DNA from: Archaeoglobaceae archaeon
GTDB lineage: Archaea > Halobacteriota > Archaeoglobi > Archaeoglobales > Archaeoglobaceae
Assembly (NCBI GenBank): GCA_027066965.1
Contig: JAMOMT010000156.1
Location: 1 to 6,937 of the forward strand
Reading direction: 5' to 3'
Length of the DNA: 6,937 nt
Positions within the stretch are counted from its first letter, which is position 1. Every line of letters begins with the position of its first letter. Position numbers and translations under genes: made by a program. Below are positions 1 through 4,864 of this stretch, piece by piece. The notes beneath the pieces were generated by a model. It searched no databases. It was not told where the DNA came from and was given only the letters and a program-made list of their open reading frames with translations.

Positions 1-87
1 CTCTGGAAACAGATCGAGCCTGAACTCAACGATATCGGCATCGTTGCTCCTCGCTTCTTCCAAGTTTCTGACGGAGGCAACTATCAT
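1..87 (-). CDS. aroD: 3-dehydroquinate dehydratase, type I (N-terminal fragment, cut by window edge)
   Basis: Only the first 29 codons are visible; the rest lies left of the window. The start is the ATG at 87-85, and the peptide begins MIVASVRNLEEAR, followed by ADIVEFRLDLF. The short beta strand followed by a D-x-V-E-x-R-x-D motif is typical of the first strands of type I (Schiff-base, TIM-barrel) 3-dehydroquinate dehydratase, which converts 3-dehydroquinate to 3-dehydroshikimate in the cytoplasm. Context supports this strongly, because the gene follows 3-dehydroquinate synthase II, which makes its substrate, on the same strand after a 41-nt AT-rich gap. No Shine-Dalgarno precedes the ATG, so it may have its own leaderless transcript as well as read-through from the operon. 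The catalytic Lys and His lie outside the window, so the call rests on the N-terminus and neighbours. Confidence 0.8.
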   Translation of the reverse strand, partial: MIVASVRNLEEARSNDADIVEFRLDLFPE

Positions 88-100
88 GTTTATCTTTTTT

Positions 101-113
101 ATTATATTATAAA
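101..113 (-). promoter_or_regulatory. Possible internal promoter for aroD
   Basis: On the minus strand the gap between the two aro genes reads TTTATAATATAAT, a good TATA-like element. Its first eight bases are centred about 22 nt before the aroD ATG, slightly closer than the usual 25-27 nt. There is no GGAGG-like sequence before aroD, which fits a leaderless start. The gap is so AT-rich that a chance match is quite possible. Confidence 0.35.
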
Positions 114-128
114 TTATAACTTTAATTA

Positions 129-1148
129 TTATTTCTCCACTATAAACTCATCTACTCCTACACCAAAATGTCTTGCTTTCTTGCCGAGCCACACAAGCAC
201 TTCGTCTCCCGGCTTTAGCTCTGCAACCGAAACGTGTTTTCCTCCCGGAGCCACGAGCTTTATTGTCTCAGCGTTCTGGAGGATCACTACTCCCTCCTCA
301 TTTCCAGCTTTAGCTCTAACGAGTATTAGTGGTCTTCTTTCTATCTTTACCCTACCGACGTAGCTCTTCCTCGCACTTCCGTCGTGCTTGACTATCTCCA
401 CTTCATCCCCAGCCTTGAGCTCAGCCAAGTACTTCGTCTTCTCCCCAACTTTGACGTAGGAGCTGACACATCCAGCGTTAACTCTAAATGGACGAGATGC
501 CACGTATTCACTCTCCTCGCTCTCGCTCGCAACCAAGAACATAAACCCAGCACTGCTGCCAACGAGCATTCCCTCTCCAACACTCATCATCGTAACGGTG
601 TCAACGCAAACCCTTTCTCCCACTCCAAGGGGCCTTACCTCTTCAATTACAGCAGTTTTCAGACTCAACCTCTCAGCCTGCTCCGCAACAGTCCTATGGA
701 ATTCGAGCATCCCCTCTCTCCCAACCTCGCTGCTAACGGCTATACCGTCAGCTCCCTTCTCCAACGTTGTGAGCACAACATTTGCGTCGTCAACACTGTT
801 TACCTCAGCTATCAGCTTCGCGTTCTTCTTCATCGCTATCAGGTTCTCAAGCGGTATTATCCTCCAGTCTGAGAAGCTCAGAAAAAGGTAAGCTGCATCA
901 CTCGACAGTTCTATCGCCTTGAGCTGTTCGTCAGCTGAGGTTATGTCTATAAAGTAAGCATCCTTCCCGTCTATTTTGCCCCTCATTCCCTTCCTCGCGA
1001 CAACACCAATTCTGCCGAGTTTCTTCGCCTTCTCAGCGTACTCTTCGTCAACAACAACTCCGGTGAATCCGATCTCTATCGCATCTTTAACCTGCTCTTT
1101 TACCTCATCCCAGCTATCTCCCTCTGTCAACAGCCATATCTCCTTCAT
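129..1148 (-). CDS. aroB': 3-dehydroquinate synthase II (archaeal AroB')
   Basis: This 339-residue protein matches the archaeal DHQ synthase II family (EC 1.4.1.24), which is unrelated to bacterial AroB. It uses NAD+ for oxidative deamination and cyclisation of 2-amino-3,7-dideoxy-D-threo-hept-6-ulosonate to 3-dehydroquinate. The most diagnostic block is at residues 173-231: PLGVGERVCVDTVTMM, GEGMLVGSSAG, then SEYVASRPFRVNAG. The C-terminus has the typical KKARHFGVGVDEFIVEK pattern. Length is near the family norm (about 320-380). The start is set by the family-like MKxxWL N-terminus and by GGAGGT about 5 nt upstream of the ATG. That site lies inside the end of the ADTH synthase gene, with a 35-nt gene overlap, so translational coupling is likely. 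It is the second structural gene of the aro operon, followed by aroD. Confidence 0.95.
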   Translation of the reverse strand: MKEIWLLTEGDSWDEVKEQVKDAIEIGFTGVVVDEEYAEKAKKLGRIGVVARKGMRGKIDGKDAYFIDITSADEQLKAIELSSDAAYLFLSFSDWRIIPLENLIAMKKNAKLIAEVNSVDDANVVLTTLEKGADGIAVSSEVGREGMLEFHRTVAEQAERLSLKTAVIEEVRPLGVGERVCVDTVTMMSVGEGMLVGSSAGFMFLVASESEESEYVASRPFRVNAGCVSSYVKVGEKTKYLAELKAGDEVEIVKHDGSARKSYVGRVKIERRPLILVRAKAGNEEGVVILQNAETIKLVAPGGKHVSVAELKPGDEVLVWLGKKARHFGVGVDEFIVEK

Positions 1149-1905
1149 ACAGAACCTCCACTCCAGTTATGCTACCGTGTATCACACGTCTTAAATCCTT
1201 TACCATCTCCTCCGGCTTTTCGGCCTGAAAGACATTTCTACCTATCGCAACTCCCTTAGCTCCAGCAAGCATAGCCCCTCTGACTTCCTCAAGGAGTTCC
1301 TCCCCCTTCTTCTTACTACCTCCCGCCACTACTATTGGCACTTCGCAATACTCCACGACTTCTGCAAAGCTTTCAGCACTCCCAGTGTAGCACGTCTTTA
1401 CTATGTCCGCTCCAAGCTCGTAGCCAACTCTAACAGCGTGCTTTACTGTTTCGACGCTTATCTCAACGCCTTCACCCCTCGGGTACATCATCGCGAGCAA
1501 TGGCATTCCATAGCTGTCGCAGAGCTCGGAAACAATTCCAGCATCCCTGAGCTGCTCGCATTCAGTTTTGCTCCCAACGTTCACGTGAATGCTCACTCCA
1601 TCAGCTCCAAGGGCTATGGCTTTCTCAACCGAGCACACGAGAACCTTCTCGTTCGCGTGGTAAAGAGTTGAACCGCTCAGGTGGACTATTAGAGCAGAGT
1701 GCATGTTTTCCACGTACTTTGAGTTCTTCACTACACCCTTGTGAAGGACGACCGCATCAGCTATCCCGTCTATCTTTTCGAGTATTTCGTCTATCCTTTG
1801 GATCCCTTTCACCGGAGAGCTAATTCCGTGGTCCATTGGCACTATCAGCGTTTTTCCGCCGGGCATAATCCTTTTCAAACGCCTTTTTTTGCCGACATCG
1901 AACAT
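1114..1905 (-). CDS. aroA': 2-amino-3,7-dideoxy-D-threo-hept-6-ulosonate (ADTH) synthase
   Basis: This is a 263-residue class I aldolase-fold (DeoC/FbaB) enzyme (EC 2.2.1.10). It joins L-aspartate 4-semialdehyde to a fragment from 6-deoxy-5-ketofructose 1-phosphate, opening the archaeal route to dehydroquinate without DAHP synthase. Visible motifs are IVPMDHG (Asp25, His26), MMYPRGEG (catalytic Tyr141), DIVKTCYTGS (Schiff-base Lys170), VVAGGSKK (residues 192-199, phosphate loop) and GVAIGRNVFQ (residues 218-227). Plain fructose-bisphosphate aldolase of the same fold is the main alternative, but direct linkage to DHQ synthase II favours ADTH synthase. The frame is open up to 1980. I chose the ATG at 1905 because GGGGGTG lies 7 nt upstream and MFDVGKKRRLKRI matches the usual family start. 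The 25 upstream residues would come from the leader region. Confidence 0.93.
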   Translation of the reverse strand: MFDVGKKRRLKRIMPGGKTLIVPMDHGISSPVKGIQRIDEILEKIDGIADAVVLHKGVVKNSKYVENMHSALIVHLSGSTLYHANEKVLVCSVEKAIALGADGVSIHVNVGSKTECEQLRDAGIVSELCDSYGMPLLAMMYPRGEGVEISVETVKHAVRVGYELGADIVKTCYTGSAESFAEVVEYCEVPIVVAGGSKKKGEELLEEVRGAMLAGAKGVAIGRNVFQAEKPEEMVKDLRRVIHGSITGVEVLYEGDMAVDRGR

Positions 1906-1912
1906 GGAGACA

Positions 1913-1919
1913 CACCCCC
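1913..1919 (-). promoter_or_regulatory. Shine-Dalgarno of ADTH synthase
   Basis: GGGGGTG on the minus strand, 7 nt before the ATG at 1905, resembles the archaeal GGAGGTGA consensus. It fixes the start and shows that this gene is translated from a transcript with a leader, so transcription begins well upstream. Two bases separate it from the dyad at 1922-1941. Confidence 0.7.
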
Positions 1920-1921
1920 GA

Positions 1922-1941
1922 GTTTTAACAAACGTTAAAAC
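1922..1941 (+). repeat. Perfect 8-bp dyad just upstream of the aro Shine-Dalgarno
   Basis: The arms GTTTTAAC (1922-1929) and GTTAAAAC (1934-1941) are exact reverse complements separated by 4 nt. The dyad lies between the stop of the small leader ORF and the Shine-Dalgarno of ADTH synthase. As RNA it could fold into a weak AU-rich hairpin next to the ribosome-binding site; as DNA it could be an operator for a dimeric regulator. The sequence does not decide between these. A partial variant of one arm, TTTAAC, occurs on the minus strand at 1963-1958 inside the leader ORF and could pair with the distal arm. Confidence 0.6.
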
Positions 1942-1943
1942 CC

Positions 1944-1958
1944 CTTTAGAAGCTAAAG
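1944..1958 (+). repeat. Short hairpin over the leader ORF stop codon
   Basis: CTTTAG (1944-1949) and CTAAAG (1953-1958) are exact reverse complements with a 3-nt loop. Read on the minus strand they span the last codons and the TAA stop of the leader ORF. The stem is only 6 bp and AT-rich, so it is weak alone. It matters mainly because it would compete with other leader pairings. Confidence 0.35.
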
Positions 1959-2047
1959 TTAAAGTAGCTAAACCAAGCAAAATAGACAGCGTACGCTCTC
2001 TCCCACACCCACTTTTCCTTCAGTCCCGCCAGATGGGAGAGAGCCAT
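1946..2047 (-). CDS. Candidate aromatic-rich leader peptide of the aro operon (33 aa)
   Basis: The ATG at 2047-2045 opens 33 codons ending in TAA at 1948-1946, in a different frame from ADTH synthase. The peptide starts MALSHLAGLKEK. It then carries Trp at 13, 15 and 25, Tyr at 19, 22 and 28, and Phe at 23, 26, 29, 31 and 33: 11 aromatics in the last 21 residues. A BRE/TATA element is centred about 26 nt upstream of the A of the ATG, so the predicted transcript starts at the start codon itself (leaderless). The stop lies 40 nt before ADTH synthase. In bacteria, short ORFs rich in the operon's end-product amino acids control operons by ribosome stalling (trp, phe and his leaders). A similar role here is inference, as is expression. 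T-rich sequence alone would explain some Phe codons but not three Trp. A small functional protein is the alternative. Confidence 0.6.
   Translation of the reverse strand: MALSHLAGLKEKWVWERAYAVYFAWFSYFNFSF
1988..1997 (+). repeat. 10-bp palindrome AGCGTACGCT
   Basis: This is a perfect self-complementary decamer inside the leader ORF (codons 17-20 on the minus strand), overlapping the end of the 11-bp inverted repeat by three bases. It could be a protein-binding site. If RNA, it is too tight to fold on itself without a loop. It may be incidental to the Arg-Ala-Tyr-Ala codons. Confidence 0.3.
1995..2044 (-). repeat. 11-bp perfect inverted repeat: RNA hairpin at the 5' end of the aro leader
   Basis: On the plus strand GCTCTCTCCCA (1995-2005) and TGGGAGAGAGC (2034-2044) are exact reverse complements around a 28-nt loop. 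On the minus strand the first arm begins right after the leader ATG (codons 2-5) and the second covers codons 15-18, including Trp15. The stem is GC-rich and should be stable in RNA. It places the start codon at the base of a hairpin, and a translating ribosome would have to open it. Nothing in the coding of the peptide requires the match. A free structured RNA is an alternative, but I see no clear box C/D or H/ACA signature. Confidence 0.6.
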
Positions 2048-2068
2048 TGTAGTAGGAATGATCTCGTA

Positions 2069-2086
2069 GTATATAACTGTTTTGGT
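2069..2086 (-). promoter_or_regulatory. BRE/TATA promoter of the aro leader and operon
   Basis: On the minus strand the sequence is ACCAAAACAG followed by TTATATAC, a purine-rich BRE-like stretch and a TATA box. The box centre (about 2072) is 25-26 nt from the A of the leader ATG at 2047, the expected archaeal distance to a transcription start. Read on the plus strand the same box lacks an A-rich BRE, which supports the minus orientation. Confidence 0.6.
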
Positions 2087-2092
2087 AAAACA
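2078..2092 (+). repeat. 6-bp dyad overlapping the BRE of the aro promoter
   Basis: TGTTTT (2078-2083) and AAAACA (2087-2092) are exact reverse complements with a 3-nt spacer. The dyad abuts the TATA box and covers the BRE of the minus-strand promoter, where a bound protein would affect TFB/TBP recruitment. It shares outer GTTTT and AAAAC blocks with the dyad at 1922-1941, though the spacing differs. It is a possible operator; the regulator is unknown. Confidence 0.4.
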
Positions 2093-2141
2093 TTTGAGTT
2101 ACGAGTAAGTTGCAACAAATTAAAAAATGGTAACACAAAAC

Positions 2142-2159
2142 CCGAAAGCGTTATCTTAA
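2142..2159 (+). promoter_or_regulatory. Probable promoter of the histidine kinase gene
   Basis: CCGAAAGCG (2142-2150) is BRE-like and is followed by TTATCTTAA (2151-2159) as a degenerate TATA box. The expected start, 25-27 nt downstream of the box centre, falls at about 2181-2183, at or just before the ATG at 2184. That would make the kinase mRNA leaderless. An 8-bp direct repeat, GTAACACA, occurs at 2130-2137 and 2167-2174, on either side of this promoter. Confidence 0.45.
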
Positions 2160-2183
2160 GCCAAACGTAACACATTGAGGTTG

Positions 2184-3494
2184 ATGAGAAAGTTCTGGAT
2201 TCTGGTGTCAACAATAACGGCTTTTGCCGTAGCTTCAACCTTCCTGCCCGAGAAGCTCGCTGAGCTTCACAACTACGTTTACACGAGCGTTATTCCGATA
2301 GTTACCTCCGCTCTCGCGTTCGCAGTTTACCTAAACTCTGAGGGGGAGTTAAGGAGAGCAGCTCTCGCAATAACAGCTTTCTCCTTCCTGTCATGGTTCG
2401 CAGAGGTTACGTGGAACTGCTACGACATGCTCGGGTACACTCCGTTCCCGTCAATAGCCGACGCTTTCTACATCACATCCTACATCCCTCTGCTGTTCGC
2501 CCTGCATCAAGCTTTCAGAAAGTGTCTTAGGTTCGCAAGTGCGAAAATTCTCTCAGTGTCAGCACTCTCAGTTGCTCTAGCAGCGATAATCTTCACACCT
2601 TCAGTTAAGATCGCTCTGAGCATGAGTGTCCTGAAAGCAACCCTGTCTCTGACGTATATAGTCCTTGACATCGCCGTTATATCTCTGGCGATTCCAGTAG
2701 CCATTACTGCGAAAGACTACGCTTACGTGGGAATAGCATTAGCCTGCATAACCATGTTCGCAGGTGATGTGTTCTTCAACGCTTACGAGGCAGCTGGAAT
2801 TTACTACACAGGCTCCCTGCCAGACGTTTTCTTCAACCTGAGCTACGCCGTTTTGCTTATCGTCACGTGTACGATGTACACAAGAGACGTGAAGATTTTG
2901 AGCTTCGAGGAAGTTCTGAGGGAAAGAGAACTTTACGTAATACTTAACAGAGTTCTAAGGCACGACATACTCAACGACCTAACAGCTGTCATGAGTTACC
3001 TCAGCCTTCTGGAGGAGAAATGCGACAGTTTTGAGCTCAGAAGAGCTCTTGACGTACTTGAAAGTGCAGTATCCCAGATAAAAATGACGAGAGTTGTTGA
3101 AAAGGAGGGGGAACTCAAACCCATGAACATTAAGGAAGTAGTAGAGGAAGTCGCGAAGAGGTATCCAGAGTTGGTCTTGAACATCGAGAACGAAAGTGTG
3201 GTTGCAGACGAACTCCTATACTCTGTCGTAAGAAACTTGATCGAAAACGCTTTCAAACACGGAAAGCCACCTGTGAGAGTTTACACAAAGAGAGTAGGAG
3301 AATGGGTAGACATAGTGGTAGAGGACTGTGGAAAGGGTGTGCCGGAAGAGGAAAGGGGAAAGATATTCGAACTTGGATACGGAAGGGGGACTGGATTAGG
3401 GTTGTACCTCGTGAGGGTTGCAGTCGAGAGGTACGGGGGGAGGGTGTGGTGTGAGGGGTCAAAGTTCGTAGTCAGATTGAGGAGAGCTCCCTGA
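2184..3494 (+). CDS. Membrane sensor histidine kinase, orphan
   Basis: The protein has 436 residues from the ATG at 2184. Residues 1-235 are hydrophobic with about eight predicted membrane helices (near 4-20, 33-50, 58-75, 95-110, 122-139, 154-174, 180-198 and 215-232). Between helices 3 and 4 is a conserved-looking PFPSIADAFYITSYIP segment like that of multi-helix sensor regions in bacterial signalling proteins. The cytoplasmic kinase follows: H-box LRHDILNDLT with His260, N-box RNLIENAFKHG (Asn351, Asn355), G1 box VEDCGKGVP, and G2 box GRGTGLGLYLVRV. All catalytic boxes are intact, so an active autokinase is likely. There is no PAS, HAMP or receiver domain, and no response regulator is in the window. 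In-frame TTG codons at 2175 and 2181 are alternative starts. The ATG fits the predicted transcription start best; the GAGGT at 2177-2181 is too close to it to act as a normal Shine-Dalgarno. The ligand is unknown. Confidence 0.9.
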   Translation: MRKFWILVSTITAFAVASTFLPEKLAELHNYVYTSVIPIVTSALAFAVYLNSEGELRRAALAITAFSFLSWFAEVTWNCYDMLGYTPFPSIADAFYITSYIPLLFALHQAFRKCLRFASAKILSVSALSVALAAIIFTPSVKIALSMSVLKATLSLTYIVLDIAVISLAIPVAITAKDYAYVGIALACITMFAGDVFFNAYEAAGIYYTGSLPDVFFNLSYAVLLIVTCTMYTRDVKILSFEEVLRERELYVILNRVLRHDILNDLTAVMSYLSLLEEKCDSFELRRALDVLESAVSQIKMTRVVEKEGELKPMNIKEVVEEVAKRYPELVLNIENESVVADELLYSVVRNLIENAFKHGKPPVRVYTKRVGEWVDIVVEDCGKGVPEEERGKIFELGYGRGTGLGLYLVRVAVERYGGRVWCEGSKFVVRLRRAP

Positions 3495-3516
3495 TTTTGT
3501 GTTTTCTGTTTTGTTT
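3495..3516 (+). terminator. T-rich terminator after the histidine kinase gene
   Basis: Directly after the TGA stop, the plus strand runs through four T-tracts (TTTT, TTTT, TTTT, TTT) split by single G or short GTG and CTG steps. Archaeal RNA polymerase terminates at such oligo-T clusters without a hairpin. The position in a gap between convergent genes is as expected. Confidence 0.6.
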
Positions 3517-3539
3517 ATATAAATTGACATTATGCAACT

Positions 3540-3558
3540 CTAAAATGAAAATGTAAAT
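3540..3558 (-). terminator. T-rich terminator after the TatD-like gene
   Basis: On the minus strand this reads ATTTACATTTTCATTTTAG, three spaced T-tracts about 43-60 nt after the stop of the TatD-like gene. It faces the kinase terminator, so both converging transcripts have their own stop signal in the 106-nt gap. A weaker T-tract (AATTTTGATTTAA) lies nearer the gene. Confidence 0.45.
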
Positions 3559-3600
3559 GTCGTATATTAAATCAAAATTAACAATACAATATCAACACGT

Positions 3601-4368
3601 CTAAAGTCTGTAAACGTCCCTAGCATTCTTCCAGCACATCTTTTCGATGATGGACTTCTCAACCCCTTCCCTCAACATGAAGCTCACGGCCTTTGGCACG
3701 GCAAGGGGGTCGGTGTTCGTCACATTTGCACAATCGCTGTTTAGCAAACCAGCTTCGAAGTCGTCAAGGTTCGCTATAACGTCTTCAGCTGAAAGCAGAC
3801 CGGGTTTAATTGAGAGGCCAGGAACTGCACCGCTATCGTTAACCATACCAATAGTATCAGCAGCTGTGTGATCTATTACGAGTCTGCCGAAGTCAACTCC
3901 CACTTTCTCCGCAAGTTTCAAAGTCTTCTCAACTGCCTTAACTCTCTCAAACGGAGGAGTGTGAACTATTACCGGCACTCCGTACTCTCTCGCGAGTTCG
4001 AACTGAGCGAGAAGTGCTTCCTCTTCTTTCTCGCCAAAGTTGTGTAGGCCAACCTCTCCAACTCCTACCGCTCTACCGTCGCTTAAGTAGTCCTCTATAA
4101 ACTCAAGGACTCTTCTCCAGTTCGCGGGTATGCAAAGAGGATGTATCCCCACGAAAACGTGAGCTTCGATCCCGAACTTGTCCAGCCTGTCCCTCTGAAA
4201 AGTGCATAGCTCCTCGAAGTGGTCCGAGAGAGTCTCAGCGTTCCTCGCGACGGGAACGAAGCTGCAGAGAGCTAGCTCCTCTACTCCAGCAACACCCATC
4301 AGCTCAAGCGCAGAGTTTGGCATAGTGTTCGCATGCGTGTGCGAGTCGAAAATTTCGAATCTTGGCAT
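3601..4368 (-). CDS. TatD-like metal-dependent hydrolase (amidohydrolase TIM barrel)
   Basis: This is a 255-residue TIM-barrel hydrolase of the TatD-related group. The metal-ligand set is complete: Asp8-x-His10-x-His12 (DSHTHAN), Glu105 (VGEVGLHN), His136 (VIVHTPP), His167 (VIDHTAA) and Asp212 (LNSDCAN). GIHPLCIP at 74-81 is also family-like. TatD relatives are mostly metal-dependent DNases or phosphoesterases, but archaeal members of this subgroup have no firmly known substrate, so only hydrolase is claimed. The frame is open to 4464, but the ATG at 4368 has GAGGAG 7 nt upstream and starts MPRFEIFDSHTH as expected. Longer forms would overlap the OsmC gene. It lies 38 nt after OsmC on the same strand, so cotranscription is likely. 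Confidence 0.85.
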   Translation of the reverse strand: MPRFEIFDSHTHANTMPNSALELMGVAGVEELALCSFVPVARNAETLSDHFEELCTFQRDRLDKFGIEAHVFVGIHPLCIPANWRRVLEFIEDYLSDGRAVGVGEVGLHNFGEKEEEALLAQFELAREYGVPVIVHTPPFERVKAVEKTLKLAEKVGVDFGRLVIDHTAADTIGMVNDSGAVPGLSIKPGLLSAEDVIANLDDFEAGLLNSDCANVTNTDPLAVPKAVSFMLREGVEKSIIEKMCWKNARDVYRL

Positions 4369-4406
4369 GAAAAAACTCCTCTCAGGCACTTTTTTACCTT
4401 TTTGAT

Positions 4407-4808
4407 TCAAACGAGAACTATAGAAACTTTGCATTCCTCCTCCAGTATCTCCGAGATCTTGCACGTCTCTTCAGCTGCCCTTAGTACCTCCTCTATCTCC
4501 TCTCTACTAAGTTCCACTCCACCTCTTTCAGCCTTGACCCTTAGAGAGATCTCAAACTTCCTTCTGGCCACTGTCCTCGTCTTACCCTCGAGTTCCAGAA
4601 CCTTAGCGTTTCTGAAACCGAGAATCTTAACGAGGTTCGTCATAAGACACCCAGCAAGAGCTGAGAGCAGAAGTTCCGTCGGTTTGAATCCCTTCCCCTC
4701 TCCTCCCTCTTCCTTCCTCTGATCGATCTCAACGCTGAATTCTCCTACCCTCGCCTCGAACCTGTAGTTTCCGAGCCATACGACGGAAACAACGAACTCC
4801 TCAGCCAC
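4407..4808 (-). CDS. OsmC/Ohr family redox protein
   Basis: This is a 133-residue protein of the OsmC/Ohr fold. The family signature FKPTELLLSALAGCL (41-55) carries the first reactive cysteine, Cys54, and ETCKIS (114-119) carries the second, Cys116. Both are needed for reduction of organic or fatty-acid hydroperoxides in characterised members. An extra Cys126 is present. The N-terminal strands and the acidic, basic-flanked loop at residues 30-41 fit the family layout. The start is GTG at 4808: an in-frame TAA 15 nt upstream prevents extension, and no other start precedes the conserved core. There is no Shine-Dalgarno, so the mRNA may be leaderless. It is first in a probable two-gene operon with the TatD-like hydrolase and divergent from PCNA. 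A thiol peroxidase role is inferred from the family only. Confidence 0.88.
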   Translation of the reverse strand: MAEEFVVSVVWLGNYRFEARVGEFSVEIDQRKEEGGEGKGFKPTELLLSALAGCLMTNLVKILGFRNAKVLELEGKTRTVARRKFEISLRVKAERGGVELSREEIEEVLRAAEETCKISEILEEECKVSIVLV

Positions 4809-4815
4809 GACTGAA

Positions 4816-4838
4816 GGAAAAAATTAAATATTTTTTAT
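4816..4838. promoter_or_regulatory. Divergent promoter region between OsmC and PCNA
   Basis: The 56-nt gap holds one AT-rich block serving both directions. On the plus strand GGAAAAAA then TTAAATAT (4824-4831) is a BRE/TATA pair. It predicts a start near 4853, giving PCNA a leader of about 12 nt that begins at its weak Shine-Dalgarno (GGGTG, 4854-4858). On the minus strand, ATAAAAAATA around 4838-4829 is at the right distance for a leaderless start at the OsmC GTG. The two TATA regions overlap, so simultaneous firing in both directions may be limited. Confidence 0.5.
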
Positions 4839-4864
4839 TGTTTTGCTTAAATCGGGTGTCAGAG

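Noticed and set aside
384..872. 162-codon plus-strand frame opposite DHQ synthase II
   Set aside because: The opposite strand carries a full-length, highly conserved enzyme. The plus-strand translation has no recognisable domain and no promoter or ribosome-binding site.
1906..1980. Upstream extension of ADTH synthase by 25 residues
   Set aside because: The extension lacks family similarity, crosses the leader ORF and dyad, and bypasses the GGGGGTG site 7 nt before the ATG at 1905.
1995..2044. tRNA, box C/D or H/ACA RNA gene
   Set aside because: There is a strong single stem, but no cloverleaf, no clear C or D boxes, no ACA at the expected distance, and the same DNA is explained by the leader ORF. 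A structured RNA remains only an alternative.
2020..2238. 72-codon minus-strand frame across the divergent promoters
   Set aside because: It starts inside the kinase gene, runs through both promoters and the palindrome cluster, and has no recognisable features.
3557..3604. 15-codon plus-strand ORF in the convergent gap
   Set aside because: Very short, AT-driven composition, no ribosome-binding site, wrong distance from the nearby TATA element, and it runs into the end of the TatD-like gene.
4369..4464. Upstream extension of the TatD-like protein by 32 residues
   Set aside because: It would overlap OsmC, has no similarity, and skips the GAGGAG Shine-Dalgarno before the ATG at 4368.
4838..4864. 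TTG start giving PCNA nine extra residues
   Set aside because: It lies within the promoter region and upstream of the predicted transcription start. Archaeal PCNAs begin MIDV-like at the ATG at 4865.
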